From Chaenocephalus aceratus (taxonomy: Eukaryota; Chordata; Actinopteri; Perciformes; Channichthyidae): DNA of 64,000 nucleotides. The translations under genes were made by a program, and so were the position numbers. The notes beneath the pieces were generated by a model. The model did not search any database. It saw only the letters and a program-made list of their open reading frames with translations, and was not told where the DNA came from. Numbering within the stretch: position 1 is the stretch's first letter; each line of letters begins with the position of its first letter. Positions 14,276-24,182 of this stretch are shown here, piece by piece. The stretch covers positions 18,009,373 to 18,073,372 of the forward strand of contig CM043792.1 in assembly GCA_023974075.1 (NCBI GenBank). The letters are read 5' to 3'.

Positions 14276-14480
14276 GTTATATCTCTCACAGGCTCTGCCC
14301 TCTACTGGACTCTATAGGTACTCCCCTCAATCCTATCTATGCACGCACATTCTTTCACTGAGACTTATACCCGTAGCCGGCCCCCTGTGCGGGCCTACCT
14401 GAATGTGCGCGCATCCACTGCATAAGAGGCGGCCCCGCCCGCTCACTGCCATCCCTTTCCCTTTCTCTTTCAGCTAAGCA
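14276..14480 (+). repeat. left inverted terminal repeat of DIRS copy 1
   Basis: The reverse complement of this block matches the right repeat: the stretch around TGCATAAGAGGCGG recurs inverted at about 16,730-16,740, and the stretch around ACTTATACCCGTAGCCGG recurs inverted at about 16,780-16,797. The first 45 bases are complementary to the internal region at 16,553-16,597. Confidence 0.85.
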
Positions 14481-14500
14481 GCTATTGACTAACTGAGTGA

Positions 14501-15184
14501 GTGATTAAACAGAAAACAGGCGAATTCAGGCCCGTTCTGGATCTCCGTGGTCTGAACCTTCACATTGTACGCAAAGCATTCCAGATGTTGACTGTGAAAC
14601 GGTTATTGGAACTGGTGCAGCCAGGCGATTGGTTTACAACCATCGACCTGAAGGACGCCTACTTTCATTTCGGAATTGCTCCGAAACACAGAAAGTATTT
14701 ATGTTTTGCCTTCCAGGGGGTGGCCTACGAGTACAACAGGCTGCCGTTCGGCTACTCCCTGTCCCCGCCCCCGTTCAGCAAGTGCGTGGAGGTGGCACTC
14801 CAGCCGCTGCGCAGCCGGGGCATGAGAGTATTCTTTTACCTAGACGACCTCATAGTTATGGCCAGCTCCAGGGAACGGGCAATGTGTCATACGGCTCAAT
14901 TGATCCTACATCTAACCGAGTTAGGATTTGCGGTCAATTGGGAGGAGAGCGCCCCCATGCCTCAACAACAGGTATTGTATTTGGGAGTGGTGCTCGATGC
15001 AGGCAGGCTACGCGCCACCCTGTCAGAGAGCATCCTTGCTACAGGCAGTTTGCAGACTGCGACAGGGGGCAAAGGTGACGGCTTTAACTGTTATGCAGAC
15101 CCTGGGCAGCGGCTCACGTTGTGGTTACGCTGGGGTTACTGCATATGCGCCGCCTGCAGAGGTGGTTCTCCAGCCTGTGTTTAG
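14501..15184 (+). pseudogene. DIRS reverse transcriptase fragment
   Basis: A 227-residue open frame covers the core of a reverse transcriptase, which would copy element RNA into DNA. Motif A is visible as TIDLKDAYFH with the metal-binding Asp at residue 49. The active site FYLDDLIV has its Asp pair at residues 115-116. The conserved FxGVAYEYNRLPFG block lies at residues 71-84. The start is artificial: the N-terminal polymerase and gag are missing and the frame opens straight from the terminal repeat. The frame drifts out of family similarity after about residue 185 and no RNase H follows. This is a non-functional relic. Confidence 0.85.
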
Positions 15185-15309
15185 ATCTCAAGAGACACAA
15201 ACGGTGTCCACCACAGCCTGTTACAGGCTGGGCTGGGATGGTGATGGCGATGGTGATGGTGTGAGGAGCGAAAAATAGAGCCCCTATCTTGTAAATTAGG
15301 TTCTATTTT

Positions 15310-16190
15310 ATCGTACTTACAGTTGTTGGTGGACAGAGGGCTTGCTCATTCCACAGTGAAGGTGTATGCAGCAGCCATCTCGTCATGCCATTAGGGATTT
15401 GGCGACAAGTCCGTTTTTTCCCATGCAGCCACTGATGTCGCGTTTTTTGCGAGGGGTCAGTAGGCTGCGCCCAGTGGTGCGCGTCTCTGCCCCGCAGTGG
15501 GACTTGCCGCTGGTGCTCGAGGCTCTGTTCACAGGACCATTTGAGCCTCTGGAGCTCTCTTCCCTGAAGCACTGTCATGGAAGACAGCATTGCCACTTGC
15601 CTTAACGTCAGCCAAAAGAGTGTCTGAGTTAACCGCTTTATCGGTGCACCCGAGTTGTTTAAACATCCGGGGTGACCGAAGCGGTGCAACACTCAGACTG
15701 AACCCCTCCTTTGTGCCTAAGAGCCTAAGGAGTACGTTCAGGTCGAGGGCTATTCAGTTGGGGGTTTTTAATCTCCCCCCCCCCCCCCATAGTGGGGCGA
15801 AGGAGGCTAAATTGCACCTCCTCTGCCGGTGCGTGCGCTGGCATGTTATGTAGAGCGCACGACTACCCTTAGACTCACAGAACAGCTGTTTGTGTGTTTC
15901 GGCGGTGGGGTAACTGGAAAAGCTTTGTCCAAGAAACACCTGGCAGGCTGGCTTTGTGAATGCATTTCACATGCCTACGGACAGGCGGGGAAGACCTTCC
16001 CCACGGGAGTCCGTGCACGCTCTACACGAGCCATGGCCAACAGCCTTATTTAATGGCGTAAGTGTGGAGGACATATGCACGGCGGCATCTTGGTCAACAC
16101 CAGGTCCCTTCATCAAGTTTTGTCTCTTGGACATGTCTGGCTCCTTTTCATCATCTGTGCTTGCTGGAGCAACGCAGGACTGGTGAGGAG
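15310..16190 (+). pseudogene. DIRS tyrosine recombinase relic
   Basis: Pieces of a tyrosine recombinase lie in shifting frames. An N-terminal core-binding piece (LVDRGLAHSTVKVYA) is at about 15,320-15,375. The catalytic-domain piece SAKRVSEL, with the first catalytic Arg at 15,617-15,619, follows. A C-terminal piece (DICTAASWSTPGPFIKF) begins near 16,070. In relatives this enzyme inserts the circular DNA copy. Frameshifts separate the pieces. The HxxR block reads ARSTRA, with Arg where His is expected, and the usual Phe-Tyr near the end reads Phe-Cys, so the nucleophilic Tyr appears lost. These residue assignments come from family memory. Confidence 0.75.
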
Positions 16191-16552
16191 AGAGAGGGGG
16201 GGCTGTGGGTCAGTGGGCATCTGACCCCCTCCCCGGACGTAATGTGCTTATGTTTTCCGGGCCCCCGGCCCCGGGGGATGTAATGCGCACATGGGCCCAG
16301 AGGGCTGTTTTTTTTTTCTTTTCCCTAAATTAAGACAGGGGGAGAAAATTCTCTACGTTATGGCACACCTCCGCAGGGTAAGCGCGTCAGGGTGTGCCCG
16401 GCCCGCCGCAGTCTCTTTTTCTTCGCTCCTTGGTGTTGGCCGAGGGAGAGGTGAGGGAGGCGCAGCGGCTGCTAGACAGGAAGCCGGTCTGAAACAGGGG
16501 GTTGGCGCAGTACTCTCGCGGGACAGCAGTCCGGGTCCGGCTCCGCCCCCTG

Positions 16553-16655
16553 TACCCATAGAGTCCAGTAGAGGAGGGAGCCTGTGGGAAATATAACGTA
16601 GGGTTACGTATGGTAACCAATGTTATATAAGAACAGCGGAGCCCTCTACTTATGG
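16553..16655 (+). repeat. internal complementary region (ICR) of DIRS copy 1
   Basis: The first 45 bases (16,553-16,597) match the reverse complement of the extreme left end (14,276-14,320) at about 39 of 45 positions. The last part (16,621-16,655) matches the reverse complement of the extreme right end near 17,420-17,447, sharing GTAGAGGGCTCCGCTGT. Between them lies a near-palindrome GGTTACGTATGGTAACC. In DIRS-1 such a region templates joining of the two ends during circle formation, and the arrangement here fits that model. Confidence 0.8.
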
Positions 16656-16689
16656 AAGCCCTGCTGCCTATGCTGCAATGCTATGCTAA

Positions 16690-17447
16690 AAGAGAAAGTA
16701 AAGGGATAGGAGTGAGCGGGCGGGACCGCCTCTTATGCAGTGGATGCGCGGGCATTCAAGTAGGCCTGCCCAGGGGGCCGGCTACGGGTATAAGTCTCTG
16801 TGAAAGAATGCGTGCATAGATAGTGTTAACCGTGATCGTTTTTCTCGCGTCCAGGAGAGAAGCTTAAAAAGGAGACTAAATGGAGTCTCTGAGAAGGTTC
16901 AAAATTGGTACTTTAATTAATAAAAAGCGCAGTAATGTTACAAACAGGATATTGTTCAGTCAGGAGAGAAATGCTGCAGCTTCCTCTCCCAGGTGCTGGC
17001 CGTGCAGGAGAGAGCTCACATGCATTCGTCCTTCCCGCTTGCTGGCTGTTCGCTCCTCCTCTCTGGGAGCTGTAGTGACGTAGGGGACTTCCCCCGTCGT
17101 TCTCCTGTGTCCGATATCGCGTTAAACAGAGGATTTCGACATTTTACATTCATTGCTTAATTCCACATGCCTTTTCTCCTCCTGATCTCTTTAACTATGT
17201 AATACATGTTAACGGCGTCAATAGCCACTTTAATGATACTAATGGACGGTAGTCCCGGATGTCGTCATGAAGGATTTTCAGAATAAAAGCTTGGTATTGA
17301 GAACTTCCGTTTTTTTCCAGAATAAAATAGCATTTAAACTAACGGTATGTTTAAGGTACATTATGCCATAAAACATTGATTTTAATTTCTAACAATAGGA
17401 TTGAAGGGAGTACCCATAGAGTCCAGTAGAGGGCTCCGCTGTGCTTA
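16690..17447 (-). repeat. right inverted terminal repeat of DIRS copy 1, split by an LTR
   Basis: This is the inverted counterpart of 14,276-14,480. Similarity runs to GTGCATAGATAG at 16,823, jumps over the solo LTR, and resumes at 17,399 with GATTGAAGGGAGTACCCATA. The uninterrupted left repeat confirms that these two pieces were once contiguous. Confidence 0.8.
16824..17394. mobile_element. solo LTR (571 bp) inserted in the DIRS repeat
   Basis: The insertion begins TGTTAACC and ends TTCTAACA, so its termini are the inverted TGTTA/TAACA typical of LTRs. It is flanked on both sides by ATAG (16,820-16,823 and 17,395-17,398), a 4-bp target duplication. The empty site is preserved in the partner repeat at the left end of the DIRS element. 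No internal retroviral genes are present, so this is best read as the product of LTR-LTR recombination. The superfamily is undetermined. Confidence 0.8.
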
Positions 17448-17794
17448 CCCTCTAGTGCTCCCGTTGAATGCTAACGTTACAGATGGTCGTTTATTCACAA
17501 ATAACCCTCTCTGTAAAATCCTAAATTGTAGGATAGTTTGGCCATTAAAATGCTTTTTGATTAGATTTCTAGTGTATATTGTACTTTTAGAATCCACGTC
17601 CAGTCGATATGTAGGATCTATAGTTTGATAGATATTACGAAGATGATTTGAGGTATGCGGCAGCCTCCATGTAAAGTTAAGGGTTGAAAACAGTATTTCC
17701 GGTCTCAACGTTTTCATAATAAAACCAATGATCAAATGAATTAACAGTGATATCTGCAGTACTCCATCCATCCATCCATCCATCTTCTCCGTGC

Positions 17795-19464
17795 TTATCC
17801 GTGGTCGGGTCGCGGGGGTAGCAGTTCCAGCAGAAAGCCCCAAACTTTCCTTTCCCTGGCCGCATCAACCAGCTCTGACTGGGGGATCCCAAGGCGCTCC
17901 CAGGCCAGCGAAGAGATATAATCCCTCCACCTGGTCCTAGGTCTACCCCTTGGTCTTTTCCCAGCTGGACGTGCCTGGAACACCTCCCTAGGGAGGCGCC
18001 CAGGTGGCATCCTAACCAGTGTGCAAACTATACCACGGTCTCCGGGGGAGCCGGGATTTTTTTTTTTGCGGGGGGGGGGCGGGGGGTAAATGCTGATCCG
18101 TGCATTAATAGCAACAGCACAGACATAGGCCTATTATATAGAGAAAATCTGTTGCACACGGGGTGGTGCCACAGGTCTACATTTACATGAAACGTCCCGA
18201 TGGATCATGTTCATGTCAACAAATTTCCCGAGCATGTATGGGCTACGCAAACTTCAATCAACTTGATAATAAGTAATCCACGGACCACCAATGTAACGTT
18301 TGACTGTTTAATTAAATCAACTTAAAATGTCTCAAAAATGTGATCCACTCACTCCACTGTTGGCTGGTCCAGCCGCCGCGGCCGCGGGACCACCGCAGCA
18401 ACTTCGCCCCCCCCCATCTCGAGCAGCAGGCAGGGAGGGAGGAAGAGGAAGAACAGGTCATCAGTAGCATCATCATCATCTTCTTCCACATCTCCTTCGA
18501 CCTCTACTATGGTAGTTGTAGTCATAAAGTTAGCTTCTCTTGGCTCGTCTTCTTGTGTCTCTCAGCCCCCAAGTTAACGTTAGCTGTCAAGTTAGCACTA
18601 GCACTGACGTTAGCTCCCTCCTCTCTCGGTTCTGTTGTAGCAGCAGTCACAACGTACGATGTGCTACCACCGGCTACATTCGGTTGGTCTTCTTGATCAG
18701 GTTGTTTGGCCGTCTTTTTAAAGAAATTGCCCAAGGTACGTTTTTTTTTTTTTTTCGACATGTCAGCAGCAGCAACAATGCCTGGTAAACATGCAGTGCC
18801 AACTAAACGAGCTTGTGAGTGAGTGGGTAGTGGGTGGAGCTGCGGGCAGCGTGCAAGCAGGCGACACTTTTTTCATGAATCATAAACTATAATTTTATTT
18901 CACTTATTTTACACCTTTGAAAAAAAAAAACATGCCCAAAATGGAATTTATTTGGTCATCATATCAGTATTTTAGAGAGCTCCCCCCAAATGTCACAAAC
19001 CATGTTCCCAGGGGAGCTCATGTCACCACTAGGGGAGCTATAGCTCCCCCTGCTCCCCTCCAGTTCGCACCCTGATCCTAACTAGGTGCCCGAACCACCT
19101 CAACTGGCTTCTTTCGACGCGAAGGAGGAGCGGTTCAACTCAGAGTCCCTCCCGGATGACCGAACTTCTCACCTTATCTCTAAGGGAGACACCAGCCACC
19201 CTGCGGAGAAAACCCATCTCGACTGCTTGTATCCGCGATCTCGTTCTTTCGGTCATGACCCATCCTTCATGACCATAGGTGAGGGTAGGAACGAAAATGG
19301 CCCGGTAGATAGAGAGCTTTGCCTTCTGGCTCAGCTCCCTTTTCGTCACAACGGTGCGGTAAAACAACTGCAGTACCGCTCCCGCTGCTCCGATTCTCCG
19401 GCCCATCTCACGCTCCATTGTTCCCTCACTCGAGAACAAGACCCCGAGATACTTGAACTCCTTC
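17795..19464 (-). pseudogene. LINE reverse-transcriptase C-terminal region
   Basis: Two protein-like pieces on the minus strand flank the hAT insertion. The upstream one (19,464 down to about 19,140) has EFKYLGVLFSSEG, KAKLSIYRAIFVPTLTYGHE and the FLRRVAGVSLRDKVRSSVI block, typical of the region after the palm domain in fish RTE-type elements. The downstream one (18,010 down to 17,795) has GKRPRGRPRTRWRDYIS and ends near LLPPRPD. Together they cover only the C-terminal end of the polyprotein. The palm domain and endonuclease are absent, so it is not functional. Confidence 0.85.
18017..19074 (-). mobile_element. non-autonomous hAT element (1,058 bp)
   Basis: The ends are inverted repeats: left CAGTGTGCAAACT, right (as reverse complement) CAGGGTGCGAACT. 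They are flanked by an exact 8-bp duplication ATCCTAAC (18,009-18,016 and 19,075-19,082), the hAT signature. Removing the element and one duplication restores the LINE. A minus-strand frame at 18,522-18,761 begins MSKKKKKRTLGNFFKK, resembling the N-terminus of hAT-type transposases, but no zinc-finger or catalytic domain follows. Confidence 0.88.
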
Positions 19465-20458
19465 ATCTGCAGTACTCATCAACTAAAAAACATCAATTTA
19501 ACCTTGTTAATTATACAACATTTATTGGTTTAAATTGTGTACAATGCTTTTGTACACAATGCTTTTGACTTTTATATTTGATCCAATTGGTAGATAGGTT
19601 ATATTTACATCATAACGGTGCACAGCTGTTAGAAAGGGATTTTTTTGTAGTTTTTAAAGATATTATTTACTGAACTACCTTTCCAACTCCTCATGCAGTT
19701 GACTGTTACAGGTCTATACAGGTTCATGGTACAATGCAGAAGCTTCAAATCGAGAGACTGAAACTGTATGTTCCTTTACTGTTCTGTTTTAATTTCACAA
19801 TAAATGTAATAGTCATATTATGTTGTGATATTATTATGTTTTATTAACTACACCACTGGTTTTTTAACCCTCACCGCCTCAAGCACGTTATTGAATTTTG
19901 TTGTTGAATACGTTTTATTTGATGAAAACATTTAAATATTAAGAGTAGCCTCCATACAAAATTGGGGGAAAGTAGAAGGCATGATAGAAATATAGAATAT
20001 AAATATCAAGAAGATACGATCTCTAGTGATCTCTACAATAAAACAGTTTAGTGCAGGATGTCCAAAGATATTAACAGGAGGATGTGCAAAACAGACAAAC
20101 TAATAAAGCTTTATTTAAACATTAAAGAATACTTTAAGTTAAGGTCTTCTTTTGAATAAGAAGGGGCTGGACCCGTCCAATTCCAGTTTTGGAAAGTCTG
20201 CCGTGGTTCCATTCCATTTCATAGAGCTGTGACGCTCAGCGTAACCTTGTCGCACTGCCACTCCAACATCCAATCACAGGGCTTGATGACTAATCACGGG
20301 GTTTGTAAAGCAAGGTGGATGTTGTAGTCCCAAACGATAGCTGGGGATTCTGGGTAGTGTAGTGTCTTCGGAAACTGTAGTGTCTAAACTCCGAAAAAAC
20401 GAATTGTTTCTCTGAATCGAAGGTTAAAAACACAAAAGCATTGTACACAGACCCGGCG

Positions 20459-21285
20459 TCATGGGCGGGCCCCATGGGGCCGGGCCCGCCCATCCAGGAT
20501 TTGGGCCCTCTGTTTTAATCAGGGCTGAATACCACATTTTTATTGTTTTATTATTATGTTTATTGTTGTTATTTGTAGGGCTTTGTCCTAATATTTATTT
20601 TTGTATTAGTTTAATATCCTTTTTTTATTTTTGCTAGAAAATTCTGAATGAATGCGCGCAAGACTGGTTTTTCGCTGGGTTGAGTCGTGTGGGTTTTTGA
20701 GTGAGATGCGGCACAGCAGCCTGTCAGTTAGTTTACTCTTGCTAGTGGTTCACGAAAGGAATATGGCAACTCATCGCCAGATGCAGGCACATTAGAAGAA
20801 ATCAGTTAGGCCTACGTTACCAACGAGCAAGCAAGTCAGCTGGCAATCAATTATATTTTGAAGAGAAATTTACTCTCAAGCCGGCTCTCTCATAAACTCC
20901 TGCTCTGTGCGCAAGCAGACCGCTGCACAGGCTCTCTGCCTCGCTCAATCTCTCTCTCTCTCTCTCCCTCCCTTTCTCTCCATCGCTCAACCTTACTCCA
21001 CCTCTCCACCCTGTGTGTGCTCAAGTTTGCCTGCGTGCTTGCCCAAGTTGGCACAGCGTTACAAATGTGCCACAAAACCAACCAATGGATACATAAGACC
21101 GTCAACAGCCTTATGGCAACCTAAAACCCCTCTCTTTCAACAATTCACGAGCGCCTAGAGCACCTCTAGTGGTCGTGTAAGAAACAACATGCACTTTAAA
21201 ACGTGTCTCTGGGTCGTAATAAGGGCATGAACAATCGGCCTATATGGTCGTGTTTTGTAGGAGGACAGGCTGATACGTAACCCTA
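20459..21285. other. repeat-like stretch with GC-rich palindrome
   Basis: It begins at the break of the TTAA-type element with CAGACCCGGCGTCATGGG, in the style of a hAT terminus, followed by a GC-rich palindrome at 20,463-20,492. No matching end or duplication was found. No gene was seen; the open frames at 20,858-21,158 follow a CT-rich tract. Confidence 0.35.
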
Positions 21286-21365
21286 CGTTCAAATCAAATC
21301 AAATTTTATTTCTATAGCACATTTAAAAACGACTTTCGGTCGAACCAAAGTGCTGCACATGCTGA
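21286..21365 (+). repeat. short retroposon-tail fragment
   Basis: A block with AATCAAATTTTATTTCTATAG then AAAGTGCTGCACATG, the style of short interspersed retroposon tails common in fish. The clade is uncertain. Confidence 0.5.
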
Positions 21366-21961
21366 AACTACTAGTAAGAACTAGTCCGTCTTTGTTGCAG
21401 ACAGCTTTACCCATATTCCTTTCGGAGCTGCCTGCTTATGCATTTGTTGTACAAGTACAGAGAGACATATTTTATTTGTCACAATTTATTGCTGCATTTT
21501 AATCCCAGCATTTACTGTTTGTTTGTACTGTTTCCGTTTGTTTGTTATTTTTTGGCAAACTAAAGACATGAATTTTGTCATTCATGTGGTCTTTGAATTC
21601 TAGCCCTCAGGAAAGTGGATCATCACATCTAGATATATATATAAACAAGACATGTGAGGAAACAGGAGGTAATGCAACGAGCAATTAAAGGCATACTGAG
21701 AATAATTCAAAACATAAATTACAGTGCAGTGTCTTTGTAAAGATGTAAGGCTTTACCGGTTTTATGATATGACATCAGAAGATATGCTATAATATGATTA
21801 TGATCTTGATGCCAGCATTTAAATTGGCTTTGTAAAAAATGATGCAGGATGGTTTTTGTTGATGATATGAGTAGGCAGTGTTGTAGATATTAAGTCACGA
21901 CATGTGGGTAGCTGCCCATGTAGGGTAGCTTGGCAATTTAGAAATCTTATAAGAATATCAT

Positions 21962-22456
21962 TGTTAGGGAAACTTCTGTGTAGCAATGCAGTGGGAGTCA
22001 CCGACTCATGAAGGAGACACAGGACGAGCAGGAGTTCTGATGTCAATCACTGGTAGTTTAATACAAGCATCGGCCGGAGAAATTCACATCACAAGTCACA
22101 GCAGTCAGAAAGTTCTGACTGCATGGGTGGGTTGCCATGTCAATTCTCAATCGCTTCTCATCTTGGCAGACCTTTAATTAGCTTCACTCAGAGTCAACCC
22201 CCATATTGGGGAAAGCATCTGTGAACACCTGGGGGGCACTGAATCACTTTATCAGACTCTATGGCTCCTATGACCGAGAGTTGACCGGTCATAAAACTGG
22301 TAAGGTCAGCCACAGCTGACCGTTCCCATTCCTTAAGACAGATAACAGACTTCGGCTTGGTCGTAAAACGTCAACAGGCCGAAAGGTCAAATATCTTAGG
22401 AGTAAGGAGAATTATTCTTTGATACTTAGGAGTAAAGACAAAATTAATCCCTCACA
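21962..22456. mobile_element. solo LTR (495 bp)
   Basis: The sequence starts TGTTAGGGA and ends TCCCTCACA, inverted termini of the TG...CA type. It is flanked by the 5-bp duplication ATCAT (21,957-21,961 and 22,457-22,461). There is no internal coding region and no second LTR nearby, so a solo LTR left by recombination is the simplest reading. Five-bp duplications fit Gypsy/ERV-type or BEL elements. The two solo LTRs in this window do not look alike beyond the first bases. Confidence 0.8.
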
Positions 22457-22461
22457 ATCAT

Positions 22462-23456
22462 AATATGATTTTCTCTTTTGAAGATTTAAATCACATTCAT
22501 CCAACTTCAACAAAAGCACTTGGGATGCACTACGAGTTTGCTGTGATGTTCATCCAAAAGGTTGTCTGGTAGGATATTTAGTTTAAAGCTAAGCAAATTA
22601 GAAAGAAAAACAAAAGGGAAGAGGAATCTGGCAATTGAATAGAGAGAAGAAAATAAAAGTTGTTATGACACCTGAATGTTTTCTTCTCAGGAATGTTTCA
22701 TCTCTTGAGGAGCAAACTGCAGCAGGGATGGTATTGATAAGATCTTTTCACAGGTGGAATTTGCTCCTCAGTTGTATGAAACAGTCCATGTCCCTGCAGA
22801 TTTGAATAATATACATCTGTGTTAACATTCTCTCTGGTATTTGAAATAATAATCCAAATATGTTTTTAAATCTTATTGTTGTTTAATGTACAGCGCATCC
22901 CTACATGATTCAATATGTGGAATTTTCCCAGATGGTGGGATGTTTCAGTACATGAAATTGTATTACTGTGTGACAATCCCAGTTTACTCCACAGGTCTGG
23001 CACAGTGTTCAGCCATGGCTCAGCTCAGCTCAGGAGTTTGATGCAATTATAAATAAATAAGCATGTGGTTTGGAAGAAGACAGGGCCCTATGGGGACAAG
23101 CTGAGAGAAAATAAAGGAAGTTTAATTAAAGCTGCAAAATGCACTCCCGCAAAACCAACACACACAGTAATATAGGCAAACCACAACACACAGTTTGTGT
23201 GTGCACTTCACTTGCTCATATGTACTGTTGCATGTGTGTCTATAACTATATAGAAATTGTTTCAGTGCAGGAGTATCTACATGCACATGTTCGTTTGTAT
23301 CGATATGTGCCATGTCTACAGGAAAACCAAAACAAGAGGAGCTAAGGTTTAGTGTAAATCAATCATCTGTTGTAGTCAGGTAAGGTCCTCGACAGTTTTC
23401 ACACAGGATTCCTTCCCGGTGTAAGACAGAAAGGGCCTTTGTGTGAACCCGACAAG
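22462..23456. other. gene-free stretch
   Basis: AT-rich DNA with no exon, RNA gene or defined repeat recognised. Confidence 0.5.
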
Positions 23457-23778
23457 AGCCGCTTTCACATCAAGTACTTTGCCGTACTTAGTGCCCAGCA
23501 CTTAGTGCCCAGCCCAAGTACAGATCGCATTCACACCGGAATAAGTTCTCTGAGGGAAGATTACGCAAATGAAGCCGCTGTCGTCACTTCATCTTCTTCT
23601 GCTTTGGGTTTACTGGCAGGCCGCAAACCACTTCACGGCGTATTAGTGTTGTCACGATACCAACATTTTGGTTTCGATACCGATACCAAGTCAAGAATTG
23701 CGATTCCGATTCTTTTTCGATACTTTTCTTAAAAAAAGGGAAAGGGTCTTAAATGTAATTATTGTGCTTTATTTTATA

Positions 23779-23937
23779 CGGTGGCCCTGAAGTGCAAGAC
23801 ACCACAGCATTTCACAAAACTAACTAATCTAATACATTTTGTGAAATTCTGTAGCGTTTTCTGAAATGCTGTTGTGTTTTGTGAAATGCTGTTGTGTTTT
23901 GTGAAATGCTGTGGTGTCTTGCACTTCAGGGCCACTG
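23779..23937. mobile_element. TA-flanked foldback element (159 bp)
   Basis: Two arms of about 42 bases are nearly perfect inverted copies, beginning GGTGGCCCTGAAGTGCAAG on the left and ending CTTGCACTTCAGGGCCACTG on the right. TA dinucleotides flank the ends. The middle has tandem copies of TTTTGTGAAATGCTGTTGTG. The TA flanks point to a Tc1/mariner-type MITE. It could fold into a long hairpin. Confidence 0.8.
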
Positions 23938-24035
23938 TAATTTCACACCAGAACCATAACCATAACACAAACTTTTAAACAATGAGAACAATAAATAAAA
24001 TAAATGACAAGAATTCGTATTAAATAAAAATTAAT

Positions 24036-24182
24036 ACATTTCTCACAGACAGGCCTTTTGGTGTCCGTAGGCTTGCCCTCACTGTCAGAGATATAGCTAA
24101 AATACATCCAAATGTAGCTTCTGCCGTCTTTTTTGTCAACAAGCCGAGGCGCAGCGGCAGTTGCACTCCCACTTGCAGCCAT
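24036..24182 (-). pseudogene. hAT transposase BED zinc-finger remnant
   Basis: A minus-strand frame starting at the ATG at 24,182 encodes about 49 residues with the start of a BED zinc finger: aromatic signature YIWMYFSY, then a Cys-x-x-Cys pair in RPVCEKC. BED fingers are the DNA-binding N-termini of hAT transposases. The reading continues into AT-rich sequence without the His residues that complete the finger and without a catalytic domain. It may be the first coding exon of a former transposase whose remaining exons were deleted. Confidence 0.7.

Larger units (their letters stand above)
14276..17447 (+). mobile_element. DIRS-like tyrosine-recombinase retrotransposon, copy 1 (decayed)
   Basis: A DIRS-order retrotransposon. 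It holds a reverse-transcriptase fragment followed by a tyrosine-recombinase fragment, bounded by inverted rather than direct repeats, with an internal complementary region near the right end. This layout is the hallmark of DIRS elements, which integrate through a circular intermediate without a target duplication. The gag region, RNase H and the join between polymerase and recombinase have been lost, frames are broken, and a solo LTR splits the right repeat. The edges are set by where similarity between the two repeats stops. It is related to the minus-strand copy at 46,885-52,622. Confidence 0.85.
17765..19464 (-). mobile_element. Rex3-like (RTE-type) LINE, 5'-truncated
   Basis: A non-LTR retrotransposon on the minus strand. 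Its 3' end is a short GATG-type tandem repeat (CATC repeats at 17,765-17,782 on the plus strand), a known trait of Rex3. It encodes the C-terminal part of a LINE polyprotein. The flanks share a 13-bp target duplication, ATCTGCAGTACTC, at 17,752-17,764 and 19,465-19,477. A hAT element splits it. Only the last part of the LINE remains, as expected of 5' truncation during target-primed reverse transcription. The Rex3 name rests on the tail and on remembered protein similarity. Confidence 0.85.
17735..20458 (+). mobile_element. TTAA-type element, copy A (partial, interrupted)
   Basis: The pieces outside the LINE at 17,765-19,464 are colinear with the better-preserved element at 48,027-49,959. Shared blocks are ACAGTGATATCTGCA, a TTTAATTTCACAATAAA stretch near 19,790, and the right-end block with GATTCTGGGTAGTGTAGTG near 20,350. 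The right end stops at about 20,458 where another sequence begins, and the left end is unclear, so neither terminus is intact here. No coding sequence was found. Confidence 0.65.

Noticed and set aside
18522..18761. Lysine-rich 79-codon minus-strand frame as a host gene
   Set aside because: It lies wholly within the hAT element with exact target duplications, so it is transposon-derived.
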